Of a stretch of 64,000 nucleotides of DNA, positions 29,106 to 37,300 are shown one piece after another (the first letter of the stretch is position 1; the number at the start of each line of letters is the position of its first letter). The stretch lies in the IMG/VR virus record IMGVR_UViG_3300010151_000010, positions 1 through 64,000 of that record. One strand, 5' to 3'. Made by a program: the position numbers and the translations under genes. Origin of the DNA: a virus. The notes under the pieces are model-generated. The model was given only the letters and a program-made list of their open reading frames with translations, did not search any database and was not told the origin of the DNA.

Positions 29106-32100
29106 ATGGGCACGATAAAAGATTTCAGAGTAAAGCAAGGATTGGTAGTAGAAGACGGGGATGTGACGCTTGCGAGCGACCATACTGTAAAAGCGGGGAT
29201 ATTCGATACGAATGTCGCTGCAGCCGGTGTTACGCTTACAGGCACGACACTTGCAGCAGATGGCTCAAATACCAATATCGACATCAATATCACCCCGAAA
29301 GGGTCTGGAGAAGTGAATATCACTAAGGTAGACATTGACGCTGGCACGATAGATGGTGCGACGATAGCCACATCGGATGTTACAGTTGGCTCTGGAAAAA
29401 CGCTCGATGTTTCCGGCGGAACTCTTACTCTGGCTAATAATCAGATTAGTGGTGATAAAGTCGAAGGAGGAACAATCGCTGCTACTACAATTACTGCACT
29501 TACAACTGCTGGGATTACAGCGACTTCTAACATAGATATCGGCGCTTACAATTTCAGAGCAGCGAGTATTACTGCAGATGGATTGACTTCTGGTCGAGTT
29601 CCATTTGCTTCCACTAATGGTTTATTGACTGATGATGCCGATTTCGCTTTCGCTACTGATACGCTAACAGTCACTAAACTCGGCGCTTACGAACAAGCGG
29701 GTGCAGTTGATTTCTCCGATGAAGCAATGACTAATGTGAACATCGACAGCGGTGCGATAGATGGCACGGCTATCGGTGCAAATAGTGCTTCTACGGCGGT
29801 ATTCTCTTCAGTTGATATCAACGCTGGCACGATAGATGACACAGATATTGGGCAGTCGACTGCAAGGTCAGGAGCATTCACGACACTCAGTGCGACCGGC
29901 GCTGTTACTACTGGCACTGCTGGCAGTGGCGTAGACGTCACATTCCATTCAGCCACTTCTGGCGACCACATGTTGTGGGATGCTAGTGAAGAGCAATTGA
30001 AAATTATCGGTACTTCAGGTCAAGTTGCACTGGATATTGATACAGGTAACTTCACAGTTGGTGCTTACGGATTAACTGATGGTGGTGCAGCAACTATCGC
30101 CTCAATGGCTGGTAATTGGACTAATGCAGGTAGAACTGTGGCCGATGCGGGCACTCTTACAACCGTAGATATCAATGGGGGCTCGATTGATAATACGTCA
30201 ATTGGCACTTCTACAAGGGCTTCGGGTAAGTTTACTTCACTCCTTGCCACCAGCACTGCAAAGTTTACTGCGAGTCAATCAATTACAACAACCGGAAAAG
30301 TCTCAGTTAAAAATGCTGATGAGGATAACCCCGCAATAGAAACCAACACTCAATTTCAAGTCAATGGGCCTGCTTTATCTGGTTCCGATGCTACTACCAG
30401 CATGAATTATGCGGAAGCCCGTATTCATACAGATATTGGTAACGACGATGTTGCTGGAACTACTTACAACGGAATAGGTAATGCCTTGCTCTTAGACCAA
30501 GCAGAAAATATCCATGTTGGTCAAGGAATAGTATACACCCAAGGTCGAAGCGGCACAGGAAACTCTTGGGCTGTGGGAAGACAAGCCAACAGAGCGGGTG
30601 GAAATAGCGAAATTCAAACCAATGTATTCCATATCGGATATAAGGCTAAGGATTATGATAACGTCGCAAGCAGCACCGACAATCCTCTCAATGTTGGAAA
30701 TTATCTAATGACTCTGGACACTAGCGGCACGGCTAAGTTCAAAGGAGATATTATTCTTGATGATGGTGGTAGTCTCAAAGAACGGAGCGGAACTGCGGCT
30801 CTTACTTTTGATGCTTCGGGGAATATAACCAAGATAGGTCAAGACTCTCCGAGCGATACCCATGTCTTGACTTGGGACAACAGCGCTGGATATGCTGTTT
30901 GGTCTGCTTCTGCTTCAGGCGCAGACGGAATGGGTAGCGGATTTGTCTTAGAAGATGGGGACGGCACAGAAGTCACAATTGATGAAGACAAAGAAGTGAA
31001 GTTCATTGATGGTAATGGATTAAAAATCAATTGGACTGATACATCAACAGGCTCTGACGGAGACCCATACGACCTAACTTTCTCTTTGGACATTGACGGA
31101 ATGACCGACATCGGTGCAGGACTTGCGAGTGGTGATTTATTCATAGTCGATGATGGCGCAGGTGGAACCAACCGAAAGACAACAGTGGACAGGATTGCTA
31201 CGCTATTCGCTGGCGATGGTATTACTGCTTCCAGTGGCGTGATAAGCGTAGATGCCGCACAAACAAAGGCTACCAGTAGTATGACCAGTAGCACTTCACG
31301 CACAATTACGACTCCTTTACTGAGTATTGAGAGTAGCACGAGCACTAAACCTGTGGTTCAAATTAAGAATACTACTAACGACCAAGATGGTCCTTCTGAA
31401 CTGCGCTTTGTAAAGGATAAGGGAGCAGCAGGTGCCGCAGGAGATGTAGCAGGTGCAATTACCTTTTACTCCGACGATGCTGCACAAAATAACCAAGCCT
31501 TTGGAAAGATACAGACAAAGACGACAGCAGCAACTGCTGGTTCAGAAACCGGCGAGATAGGTCTCAGTGTAGCGACATCCACAAGTGGCGCTCTCGCTGA
31601 AGTGCTTGTAGTCACAGGTGGCGCAACTGCCGCAACATCGACTGTTGATGTGAAGGGTCATCTCATCGTGCGCGGGACAACGACCACGGTGAACAGCACT
31701 ACGATTGACGTAGCCGATACTAACATTACTCTTGGAAACGGTGTCGGAAATGATGCGGCAATAGATGGTGGTGGAATTACTCTTGAATCAAGCGGAGATG
31801 ATAAGACATTCATCTGGGTGGATGGAACCGACTCATGGACTTCTAACAATCACATGAACTTGACTTCCATCACCACTCCTGCATACAAGATTGCTGGCAC
31901 ATCAGTTCTCAACGCTACCACACTTGGCATAAATGTAGTTAATTCGACTCTTACCAAAGTGGCCGCACTTAATGAAGGTAGCATCACATCGGGCTTCGGC
32001 ACAATTAACACAGGCTCGTCTAATATCACAACTTCGGGCACTCTTGCTGGAGGGGCAATTACAGGAACCAGTCTGGCGGTTTCGGGCACAATTACTGGAG

Positions 32101-32615
32101 ATACTTCGCTTACTCTCGATTCTACTACACTCACAACCGCCGAGTTAGGAGTCTTAGATGGTCTTACAGTAGGGACTGTGGCAGCGAGTAAGGCTCTAAC
32201 TGTAGACGCCAGCAGAGATGTAGCCACAATTAGAAATCTAACTTCCGATGGACAAGTGCAAGGTGCCACACTCAGCGCCGATGCAGTAGCCATCATTGAT
32301 ACAGCAAGAGGTAGTGGAGCATCAATTTCTGGCGAAACATCTCTCATGAACATCGCCAAGGCAACATACCGAGCGGCTAAAGTCTTGTATCATATTAAGA
32401 AGGACGATAGTGCAGATACAGATGCGGGTGAGATACTCATCACATACAACGGCACAGATGCCTTCCTAACTCACTATGCGGAAATCAGCACAGGTTCTGC
32501 AGTAATCGGAACTTGGGATGCTACAGTCAATAGTGCTAATATCGAAGTGAGATTTACTCCTACTGCAGACGGGGCGCATACATACAGTCTCTGCACAACA
32601 CAACTCATAACCTGA
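29106..32615 (+). CDS. tail fibre protein, long repetitive
   Basis: The 1169-residue protein has an N-terminal anchor, MGTIKDFRVKQGLVVEDGDV, shared with the next fibre gene. Its body is made of low-complexity beta repeats (DINAGTIDDTDIGQSTA; DIDAGTIDGATIA; DINGGSIDNTSIGTST), typical of trimeric fibre shafts. A second copy of the TIDVADTNITLGNGVGNDAA module of the previous gene lies near residues 863-890. The C-terminal ~120 residues form a beta domain (VLYHIKKDDSADTDAGEILI). Likely role: host-surface binding. Confidence 0.65.
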   Translation: MGTIKDFRVKQGLVVEDGDVTLASDHTVKAGIFDTNVAAAGVTLTGTTLAADGSNTNIDINITPKGSGEVNITKVDIDAGTIDGATIATSDVTVGSGKTLDVSGGTLTLANNQISGDKVEGGTIAATTITALTTAGITATSNIDIGAYNFRAASITADGLTSGRVPFASTNGLLTDDADFAFATDTLTVTKLGAYEQAGAVDFSDEAMTNVNIDSGAIDGTAIGANSASTAVFSSVDINAGTIDDTDIGQSTARSGAFTTLSATGAVTTGTAGSGVDVTFHSATSGDHMLWDASEEQLKIIGTSGQVALDIDTGNFTVGAYGLTDGGAATIASMAGNWTNAGRTVADAGTLTTVDINGGSIDNTSIGTSTRASGKFTSLLATSTAKFTASQSITTTGKVSVKNADEDNPAIETNTQFQVNGPALSGSDATTSMNYAEARIHTDIGNDDVAGTTYNGIGNALLLDQAENIHVGQGIVYTQGRSGTGNSWAVGRQANRAGGNSEIQTNVFHIGYKAKDYDNVASSTDNPLNVGNYLMTLDTSGTAKFKGDIILDDGGSLKERSGTAALTFDASGNITKIGQDSPSDTHVLTWDNSAGYAVWSASASGADGMGSGFVLEDGDGTEVTIDEDKEVKFIDGNGLKINWTDTSTGSDGDPYDLTFSLDIDGMTDIGAGLASGDLFIVDDGAGGTNRKTTVDRIATLFAGDGITASSGVISVDAAQTKATSSMTSSTSRTITTPLLSIESSTSTKPVVQIKNTTNDQDGPSELRFVKDKGAAGAAGDVAGAITFYSDDAAQNNQAFGKIQTKTTAATAGSETGEIGLSVATSTSGALAEVLVVTGGATAATSTVDVKGHLIVRGTTTTVNSTTIDVADTNITLGNGVGNDAAIDGGGITLESSGDDKTFIWVDGTDSWTSNNHMNLTSITTPAYKIAGTSVLNATTLGINVVNSTLTKVAALNEGSITSGFGTINTGSSNITTSGTLAGGAITGTSLAVSGTITGDTSLTLDSTTLTTAELGVLDGLTVGTVAASKALTVDASRDVATIRNLTSDGQVQGATLSADAVAIIDTARGSGASISGETSLMNIAKATYRAAKVLYHIKKDDSADTDAGEILITYNGTDAFLTHYAEISTGSAVIGTWDATVNSANIEVRFTPTADGAHTYSLCTTQLIT

Positions 32616-32640
32616 TGGACAGTGAAATTATGGTGATAAC

Positions 32641-35382
32641 TTGGGAACGAATAAGGATTTTGTAGTAAAGAAAGGATTAGTAGTAACCGAAGACATTGAA
32701 CTCGGTCATGCTACTGATACCACGATAGCGCGCTCCAGTGCTGGAGCAATAACCATTGAAGGGGTAGCAGTCCCCACTGTATCATCCACTTCCACACTCA
32801 CGAACAAGACACTTACAGCGCCCGTCATCAACATAGGTTCTGATGCAGAAGGGGACATTTACTACCGTACTTCTGGTGGCGCATTTACTCGTTTGGCAAG
32901 AGGGTCTGATAATCAGACTCTAATGATGAATGGTAATGTCCCTAATTGGGAAACAGTAAGTGGCGGTGGTAGTGGCGATGTAGAGAAGGTAGGAACACCA
33001 GTAAATAACCAAGTTGGAGTTTGGACTGGTGATGGGACTATTGAAGGAGATGCCAAATTAACATGGGATGGAACAGAACAACTTGAACTAACTGATTCTG
33101 ATGCAGGTTCAGGATGGGGGCCAATTCTCAGTCTTTACCACGATTCAGCATCACCACTTGCTAATGACGGGCTTGGAAACATAAGATTCTATGGTAAGGA
33201 CAGCGTAGGGAATAAAGAAGAATATGCTCGTATTCGGGCTAAGATAGCAGATGAATCATCGGGTACAGAAGATGTACAGTTGAAGTTTGGAACAGTTAAT
33301 GCGGGTACTTTCGATGAAGATATGCTTGTTCTTTCTGAGGGTGGAGTTTCAGGAACAGTAATCAAAGATGAAGACAATTTGGCTTCCAATTCTGCTACTC
33401 ATCTTGCTACTCAACAATCAATCAAAGCGTATGTTGATGCTAACGCAGGTGGCGGTGGTGCTTCTGCTCTTGATGGCCTGTCCGATGTGGCGGATAGTAC
33501 CGATGCAAACTTAACAGAGAGCATAGTAGTGGGGAACGCTGTTGGTTCTGTTGCGAGTGGGACATGGGATAGGGTCTATTACCTGACCGCACTTGGTTCA
33601 GGCGCGGCGGCGAATATCACCACAGGCGACGGTATAACAGCCATCGGAAGGAACGCAGGGAGAGCCATAACAACCGGCTCCGATTCTGTATTCATTGGCT
33701 CAGGGGCTGGGTCTAATTCGGATGGTACATCGGGTGTTACTACAGCAACTCACAATTATATTATCGGGAACGCAGGTTCAGGACCAATGACCGGCAGTAA
33801 GAATGTAATCATGGGTGCAACCGCAGGTTATGACCTAACCTCGGGTCATTCAAATGTGATGTTAGGATATAGAGCCGCCGCTAATCAGACAACGGGCAAC
33901 TCTATGGTGGCTATCGGCCATGATGCACTTTACACAGGAACAGGTCAGAACTTTATGACCGCAGTAGGTCATAGTGCTGGATATAGCCATACAGGAACAG
34001 AAGGTGTCTTGATTGGTTCAGATGCAGGGAGAGAGTCAGGTAGTGGAAATGGTGCTGTTCATATCGGCAGACAAGCGGGCTACTACGCTACAGGAAACGA
34101 CAATGTGTCGGTTGGCCGCACCGCTATGTTTGGGACAAATGGTTCGGCAACAGGGACTAACAATGTGGCGATGGGAAGAGGCGCACTTTACACCTACACT
34201 TCGGCATCAGGCTCAACAGCAATAGGACATAATACTCTGTATAACCTCACCTCGGGAGGATATAACGTCGCTGTAGGTTATCAGACCATGTATAATGCTT
34301 CGGATGGGGAGAAGAACACCTGCGTTGGGTATCAGGCCATGTATAATCACGGAGGAAACTATAACGTCGCACTTGGCTACAGGACGTTATACGGAGCCAG
34401 CGAAGCATCATCCACAGGTGGCTACAATGTCGCCATAGGCGAGGAAGCCATGAAGAACAACACATCAGGAGGGGCAAGTGTCTGCATCGGTTGGGAGGCT
34501 GGTAAGGCTATAACAAGCGGTGGCTCCAACATCGCAATAGGTCGTGCGGCAGGTTGGAGCATGACTGACCCAAACTACAACATCTTCATTGGCGAGTTCG
34601 CAGGTAAGTTGGTGACTACCAATAATTACTGCGTCGCGGTGGGTCACTTCTCACAAGACGGTATGACAGGTAGTAACAATGTGAGTATGGGAGTTAATAC
34701 TCTTGGTGGTACTGGGGCTGGAGAACACAACACAGCAATTGGAAATCACGCTGGTCATGCAACGTCGAGTGGGACAAGAAATATCTTCCTCGGACAGTAT
34801 GCCGGGAGTGGAGTCACTTCGGGTGATAACAATGTGGTTATAGGTAAAGCAGATGTGACGGCAGATGCAGACGACCAACTCTCAATTTCTTCGGGTGATG
34901 GTAGCCCTATTTGGATTACAGGTGACTCAGCAGGTAAAGTCACAATGAATGATGTATCGCCAGCAGAATACAATACTTGGGCGCAATTCTTCTATCAACG
35001 AGATGATGTAGGAACAGGCACAGTCAATATAACTTTACCTACTCAATCAGGGGCTGATTCAACTGCGGCGGGTTATCCAATGCCGGTAGCAGGGGTAGTT
35101 AAAGCAATATCATTTCAGTCTTCGGGTGTTTCTCTTAGTGGTTCAGATGCACAAACATGGAGAGTTAGAGTAAATGGTTCAAGTAGTGCGGGTGATTATG
35201 AAGATTTTACTTTTTCTCCGGCAGACATGGCTAATCCAAGCGGGACTAATTTTGTTTATACTAAGACAAGATTAGAATTAAGTGTGGATGCAAACGACTT
35301 ATTACAAATTAGAAGACAGGCTGTTGCTGGTTCCGTATCATACGGAGATGTGAACTGTATAGTATATGTTGATTTTAGTTGA
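32641..35382 (+). CDS. tail fibre with YadA-like head repeats
   Basis: The 913-residue protein starts with TTG (32641) after GGTGATAAC. The start is supported because the N-terminus (GTNKDFVVKKGLVVTED) matches the anchor of the preceding fibre. Residues ~330-740 hold about twenty short repeats with the core N-x-A-[IV]-G-x-x-A, like the beta-roll head of YadA/Hia trimeric adhesins. A C-terminal ~150-residue beta domain (YNTWAQFFYQRDDVGTGT onward) is probably the tip. The GC-poor C-terminal part differs in base use from the repeats, which hints at domain exchange. Confidence 0.65.
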   Translation: MGTNKDFVVKKGLVVTEDIELGHATDTTIARSSAGAITIEGVAVPTVSSTSTLTNKTLTAPVINIGSDAEGDIYYRTSGGAFTRLARGSDNQTLMMNGNVPNWETVSGGGSGDVEKVGTPVNNQVGVWTGDGTIEGDAKLTWDGTEQLELTDSDAGSGWGPILSLYHDSASPLANDGLGNIRFYGKDSVGNKEEYARIRAKIADESSGTEDVQLKFGTVNAGTFDEDMLVLSEGGVSGTVIKDEDNLASNSATHLATQQSIKAYVDANAGGGGASALDGLSDVADSTDANLTESIVVGNAVGSVASGTWDRVYYLTALGSGAAANITTGDGITAIGRNAGRAITTGSDSVFIGSGAGSNSDGTSGVTTATHNYIIGNAGSGPMTGSKNVIMGATAGYDLTSGHSNVMLGYRAAANQTTGNSMVAIGHDALYTGTGQNFMTAVGHSAGYSHTGTEGVLIGSDAGRESGSGNGAVHIGRQAGYYATGNDNVSVGRTAMFGTNGSATGTNNVAMGRGALYTYTSASGSTAIGHNTLYNLTSGGYNVAVGYQTMYNASDGEKNTCVGYQAMYNHGGNYNVALGYRTLYGASEASSTGGYNVAIGEEAMKNNTSGGASVCIGWEAGKAITSGGSNIAIGRAAGWSMTDPNYNIFIGEFAGKLVTTNNYCVAVGHFSQDGMTGSNNVSMGVNTLGGTGAGEHNTAIGNHAGHATSSGTRNIFLGQYAGSGVTSGDNNVVIGKADVTADADDQLSISSGDGSPIWITGDSAGKVTMNDVSPAEYNTWAQFFYQRDDVGTGTVNITLPTQSGADSTAAGYPMPVAGVVKAISFQSSGVSLSGSDAQTWRVRVNGSSSAGDYEDFTFSPADMANPSGTNFVYTKTRLELSVDANDLLQIRRQAVAGSVSYGDVNCIVYVDFS
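33628..34854 (+). repeat. beta-roll coding repeats (YadA-head-like)
   Basis: Degenerate repeats of about 18-28 codons encode motifs such as NVAVGYQTMYNAS, NVALGYRTLYGAS, NIAIGRAAGWSMT and NTAIGNHAGHATS. The unit is defined at protein level; bases are diverged, so this is an old repeat rather than a recent expansion. Confidence 0.8.
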
Positions 35383-35392
35383 AGGTGATTAA

Positions 35393-35602
35393 ATGGAATG
35401 GGATGAATTAAGAGATATTAGAACACAAAAACTGTTGCGTATGGACAGGTATCAATTATCAATACGATACGATGCGCTTACAGACGCACAGAAAACAGAA
35501 CTACAACAATATAGAACAGACCTTCTTACATTACCACAAAATTATAACACACCTCAAGAGGCGTATGATAACATTCCCACCAAACCCACTTGGTTTGATT
35601 AA
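35393..35602 (+). CDS. probable tail fibre assembly chaperone-like protein
   Basis: The 69-residue protein lies just after the last fibre, with GGTGATTAA before the ATG. The pattern W-x-x-[IL]R, then LTDAQKTELQQYRTDLLTLP and a tryptophan near the end (PTKPTWFD) fits the small phage tail-fibre assembly chaperone family common next to fibres in marine viruses (Phage_TAC/DUF4376 type). It would help fold or trimerise the fibre. The match is judged by eye. Confidence 0.55.
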   Translation: MEWDELRDIRTQKLLRMDRYQLSIRYDALTDAQKTELQQYRTDLLTLPQNYNTPQEAYDNIPTKPTWFD

Positions 35603-35614
35603 GGAGGAAAAGAA

Positions 35615-35941
35615 ATGGCACTAAGAATAGAATACGAAACAGCATACGGAATAACTTGTGAATACGCGCATTGTGTGGTAATTGACGCTAGATGTAATAG
35701 AGATACAAAACGCTCTATTGTTGACGGCGAAGATGTTGAGATAAAGACATTCCCAATAAATTACAGTGGAAAAATATACGCGAGTGAATCTGCGTATGGT
35801 GATGGGGCTTCACCCATTGGCGGATTTAATGGTCGCTTTGAATTAGATGCTACTGGTGCTAAGACACAATACAACATAGTAAAACAATGCTACAATCACT
35901 TGAAGACCAAAGATGGTTTTACTGACGGTGTGGATTGCTGA
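35615..35941 (+). CDS. small protein after fibre cluster
   Basis: The 108-residue protein has a strong AAGGAGGAAAAGAA ribosome-binding site. The sequence is beta-rich with a few cysteines and no known motif (RIEYETAYGITCEYAHCVV; FPINYSGKIYASESAYG). As the last plus-strand gene it may be a small virion or fibre-associated protein. Its stop at 35939-35941 directly abuts the stop of the convergent minus-strand gene. Confidence 0.5.
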   Translation: MALRIEYETAYGITCEYAHCVVIDARCNRDTKRSIVDGEDVEIKTFPINYSGKIYASESAYGDGASPIGGFNGRFELDATGAKTQYNIVKQCYNHLKTKDGFTDGVDC

Positions 35942-36208
35942 TTACTCATCCATCAATTCGCGGGCTTTCTGCACGCTGAACCGAATCTTCTGCGTGCTTG
36001 GTAAATACCAAAATGTCTCCTTTTCTAAGCCGAAGGTTTCTTCCACTCTTTGACATAGTTCGTAGCGCGAGTTTACACGCAAGTCATCGTCTATCTCAAG
36101 ACCGAGAACGGTGCCTGTTTCCTCGTCTGTATATTGGATTTTCTTATCCAGCCAAACATAGACATTACCCATTAACGAGATAAGGCGGCGAGCCAACCAC
36201 TGAAACAC
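35942..36208 (-). CDS. hypothetical protein, last gene of minus arm
   Basis: The 88-residue protein has an N-terminal hydrophobic/basic stretch (MFQWLARRLISLMGNVYVWL) that may be amphipathic or membrane-associated, then an acidic region (LGLEIDDDLRV) and helix. No family recognised. Its 3' end meets the plus-strand gene with no spacer. The 26 bases upstream separate it from a zinc-ribbon gene of the same strand. Confidence 0.5.
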   Translation of the reverse strand: MFQWLARRLISLMGNVYVWLDKKIQYTDEETGTVLGLEIDDDLRVNSRYELCQRVEETFGLEKETFWYLPSTQKIRFSVQKARELMDE

Positions 36209-36234
36209 GGTGTGAAAAATACACCGCTTCTATA

Positions 36235-36417
36235 CTAACTTTTCTTCTTAAATGCAGTGTCTTGCCAAATATGACCGCATTCTTTGCACTGCCACAATTG
36301 GATTTGTTTTGCCCTACCTGTGGCTTGAGTATTGGAATAGCCCGAATATCGAGCCATGAGAGAGTGGGGGATATGCTTGTGTTCGCAATTGCGACAGTGG
36401 ACTTTCAGTCTATCCAT
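36235..36417 (-). CDS. zinc-ribbon protein
   Basis: About 60 residues. Start ATG at 36417 overlaps the TAA of the preceding gene (TAATG); an upstream GTG is less likely. Two pairs, CRNCEH and CKECGHIWQ, form a zinc ribbon ending in a basic tail (FKKKS). The C-terminal CxxCGHxW resembles small ribbons of transcription or nucleic-acid-binding proteins. Specific role unknown. Confidence 0.6.
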   Translation of the reverse strand: MDRLKVHCRNCEHKHIPHSLMARYSGYSNTQATGRAKQIQLWQCKECGHIWQDTAFKKKS

Positions 36418-36548
36418 TAAACGGCCCAATCGTGCCACGCCCTAATTACTTCATGTGTAGGAATCCATTTTTTACATTTCATACATCTTGAGTAATGAAA
36501 ATCATCTATTCCCCAATCTTTCTTTATGCAATCACAATAATCACTCAT
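36417..36548 (-). CDS. 43-residue Cys-rich microprotein
   Basis: The ORF MSDYCDCIKKDW...RCMKCKKW...AWHDWAV has two CxC/CxxC knuckles, suggesting one zinc site. It overlaps the stop of the upstream membrane microprotein by eight bases and its own stop overlaps the next ATG. This tight coupling and the Cys pattern support real coding despite its size. GGGAGTGGGATTACA precedes the start. Confidence 0.5.
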   Translation of the reverse strand: MSDYCDCIKKDWGIDDFHYSRCMKCKKWIPTHEVIRAWHDWAV

Positions 36549-36690
36549 TGTAATCCCACTCCCAATCTCTCATTCCATATGCATAAGAAAATATCTTATC
36601 CATTGCGAGTCCTACATACCACATTCCGTAAACTAAGGCGAAAGATAACACTCCCAACAACGCAAGTTCTGTTATCCAATATAGCAACAT
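36541..36690 (-). CDS. 49-residue single-span membrane microprotein
   Basis: The ATG comes immediately after the TGA of the upstream gene. Residues 1-30 form one hydrophobic helix (LLYWITELALLGVLSFALVY), followed by a short polar, aromatic tail (MRDWEWDYNE). It is probably an inner-membrane protein with the tail in the cytoplasm. Function unknown; small viral membrane proteins of this kind can act in lysis, exclusion or egress. Confidence 0.5.
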   Translation of the reverse strand: MLLYWITELALLGVLSFALVYGMWYVGLAMDKIFSYAYGMRDWEWDYNE

Positions 36691-36939
36691 TCACTCACTT
36701 TCCTTCAATTTTAGTAGCAATTTACGGGTTTCTTTCATGTATATTCTCGCTCTCTCGGTTATGACTCGGCGGGTGATGTTATTCCACAAAGCACCACATT
36801 CATTACAACTAATAACTGTTGATTTGTATTCTTCTATATCTGAATCTTCAACAAGATATTCTTTAACCATTTCAGAAGCACAATTGAAACAATTATCCAT
36901 GCCCTCATCAATGTTATTCTCAACATACAGATATTTCAT
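36691..36939 (-). CDS. zinc-ribbon protein with shared N-terminal module
   Basis: The 82-residue protein contains CFNCAS and SCNECGALW, making one zinc ribbon, and a basic helical C-terminus (ARIYMKETRKLLLKLKE). Its first 13 residues, MKYLYVENNIDEG, are encoded by a 47-base stretch identical to the start of the 32-residue ORF at 37193-37291. Only the 5' end is shared; the remaining protein differs. An internal ATG at codon 14 (MDNCFNC) is another possible start. Confidence 0.6.
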   Translation of the reverse strand: MKYLYVENNIDEGMDNCFNCASEMVKEYLVEDSDIEEYKSTVISCNECGALWNNITRRVITERARIYMKETRKLLLKLKESE

Positions 36940-36948
36940 TCACTCACC
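36902..36948 (-). repeat. 47-bp direct repeat, copy 1
   Basis: This copy covers the ribosome-binding site and first codons of the 36691-36939 gene. It is identical over 47 bases to 37254-37300. Confidence 0.9.
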
Positions 36949-37196
36949 TCCACGTATTCAGGTGGCTTTACACTCTTACCAAAGCACCAACAGTTGTGTT
37001 TTTCGGTGTGGTCATCGTTATTGTCTTCCATCCAATGAGTTATCCCCATGAATTGATATGGTGCATTGAGATTATGACCACAAGCAGGGCAAGGATGATA
37101 ATTATGCAAAACCCAATGGCTTGTGGTAGGCTCGGTTACATGGCCGCACATACAACCATATACGATTATGTTGCTTCTTTCTTCTTCATCACTCAT
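36936..37196 (-). CDS. Cys/His-rich zinc protein
   Basis: About 86 residues. The ATG at 37196 overlaps the TGA of the preceding small ORF; an upstream TTG is less likely. Cys/His positions CMCGH, HPCPACGH and HNCWCFG suggest one or two zinc sites. No family recognised. It lies in a run of five small Cys-rich or membrane genes downstream of the chaperonin. Confidence 0.55.
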   Translation of the reverse strand: MSDEEERSNIIVYGCMCGHVTEPTTSHWVLHNYHPCPACGHNLNAPYQFMGITHWMEDNNDDHTEKHNCWCFGKSVKPPEYVEVSE

Positions 37197-37291
37197 GCAT
37201 ACCAACCTTCCTTAAATCTATTCAATTCCTTTAGCGAAGTGAAGGTTCGTATCCCCTCATCAATGTTATTCTCAACATACAGATATTTCAT
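37193..37291 (-). CDS. 32-residue ORF with duplicated 5' module
   Basis: Starts one base after the chaperonin stop (TGA ATG) and reads MKYLYVENNIDEG, then a short unique tail (IRTFTSLKELNRFKEGWYA). The 5' half is the second copy of the 47-base repeat. It could be a real microprotein or a decayed duplicate of the 36691-36939 gene start. Confidence 0.4.
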   Translation of the reverse strand: MKYLYVENNIDEGIRTFTSLKELNRFKEGWYA

Positions 37292-37300
37292 TCACTCACC
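37254..37300 (-). repeat. 47-bp direct repeat, copy 2
   Basis: Identical to 36902-36948. It spans the chaperonin stop region, a ribosome-binding site and the first codons of the 32-residue ORF. Confidence 0.9.

Noticed and set aside
33628-34854. Repeats in the third fibre as a CRISPR or satellite array
   Set aside because: The bases are diverged and the periodicity is at protein level (N-x-A-I-G), consistent with a beta-roll.
26658-35382. Diversity-generating retroelement acting on the fibre genes
   Set aside because: No reverse transcriptase gene and no template/variable repeat pair with adenine-biased changes was seen in the window.
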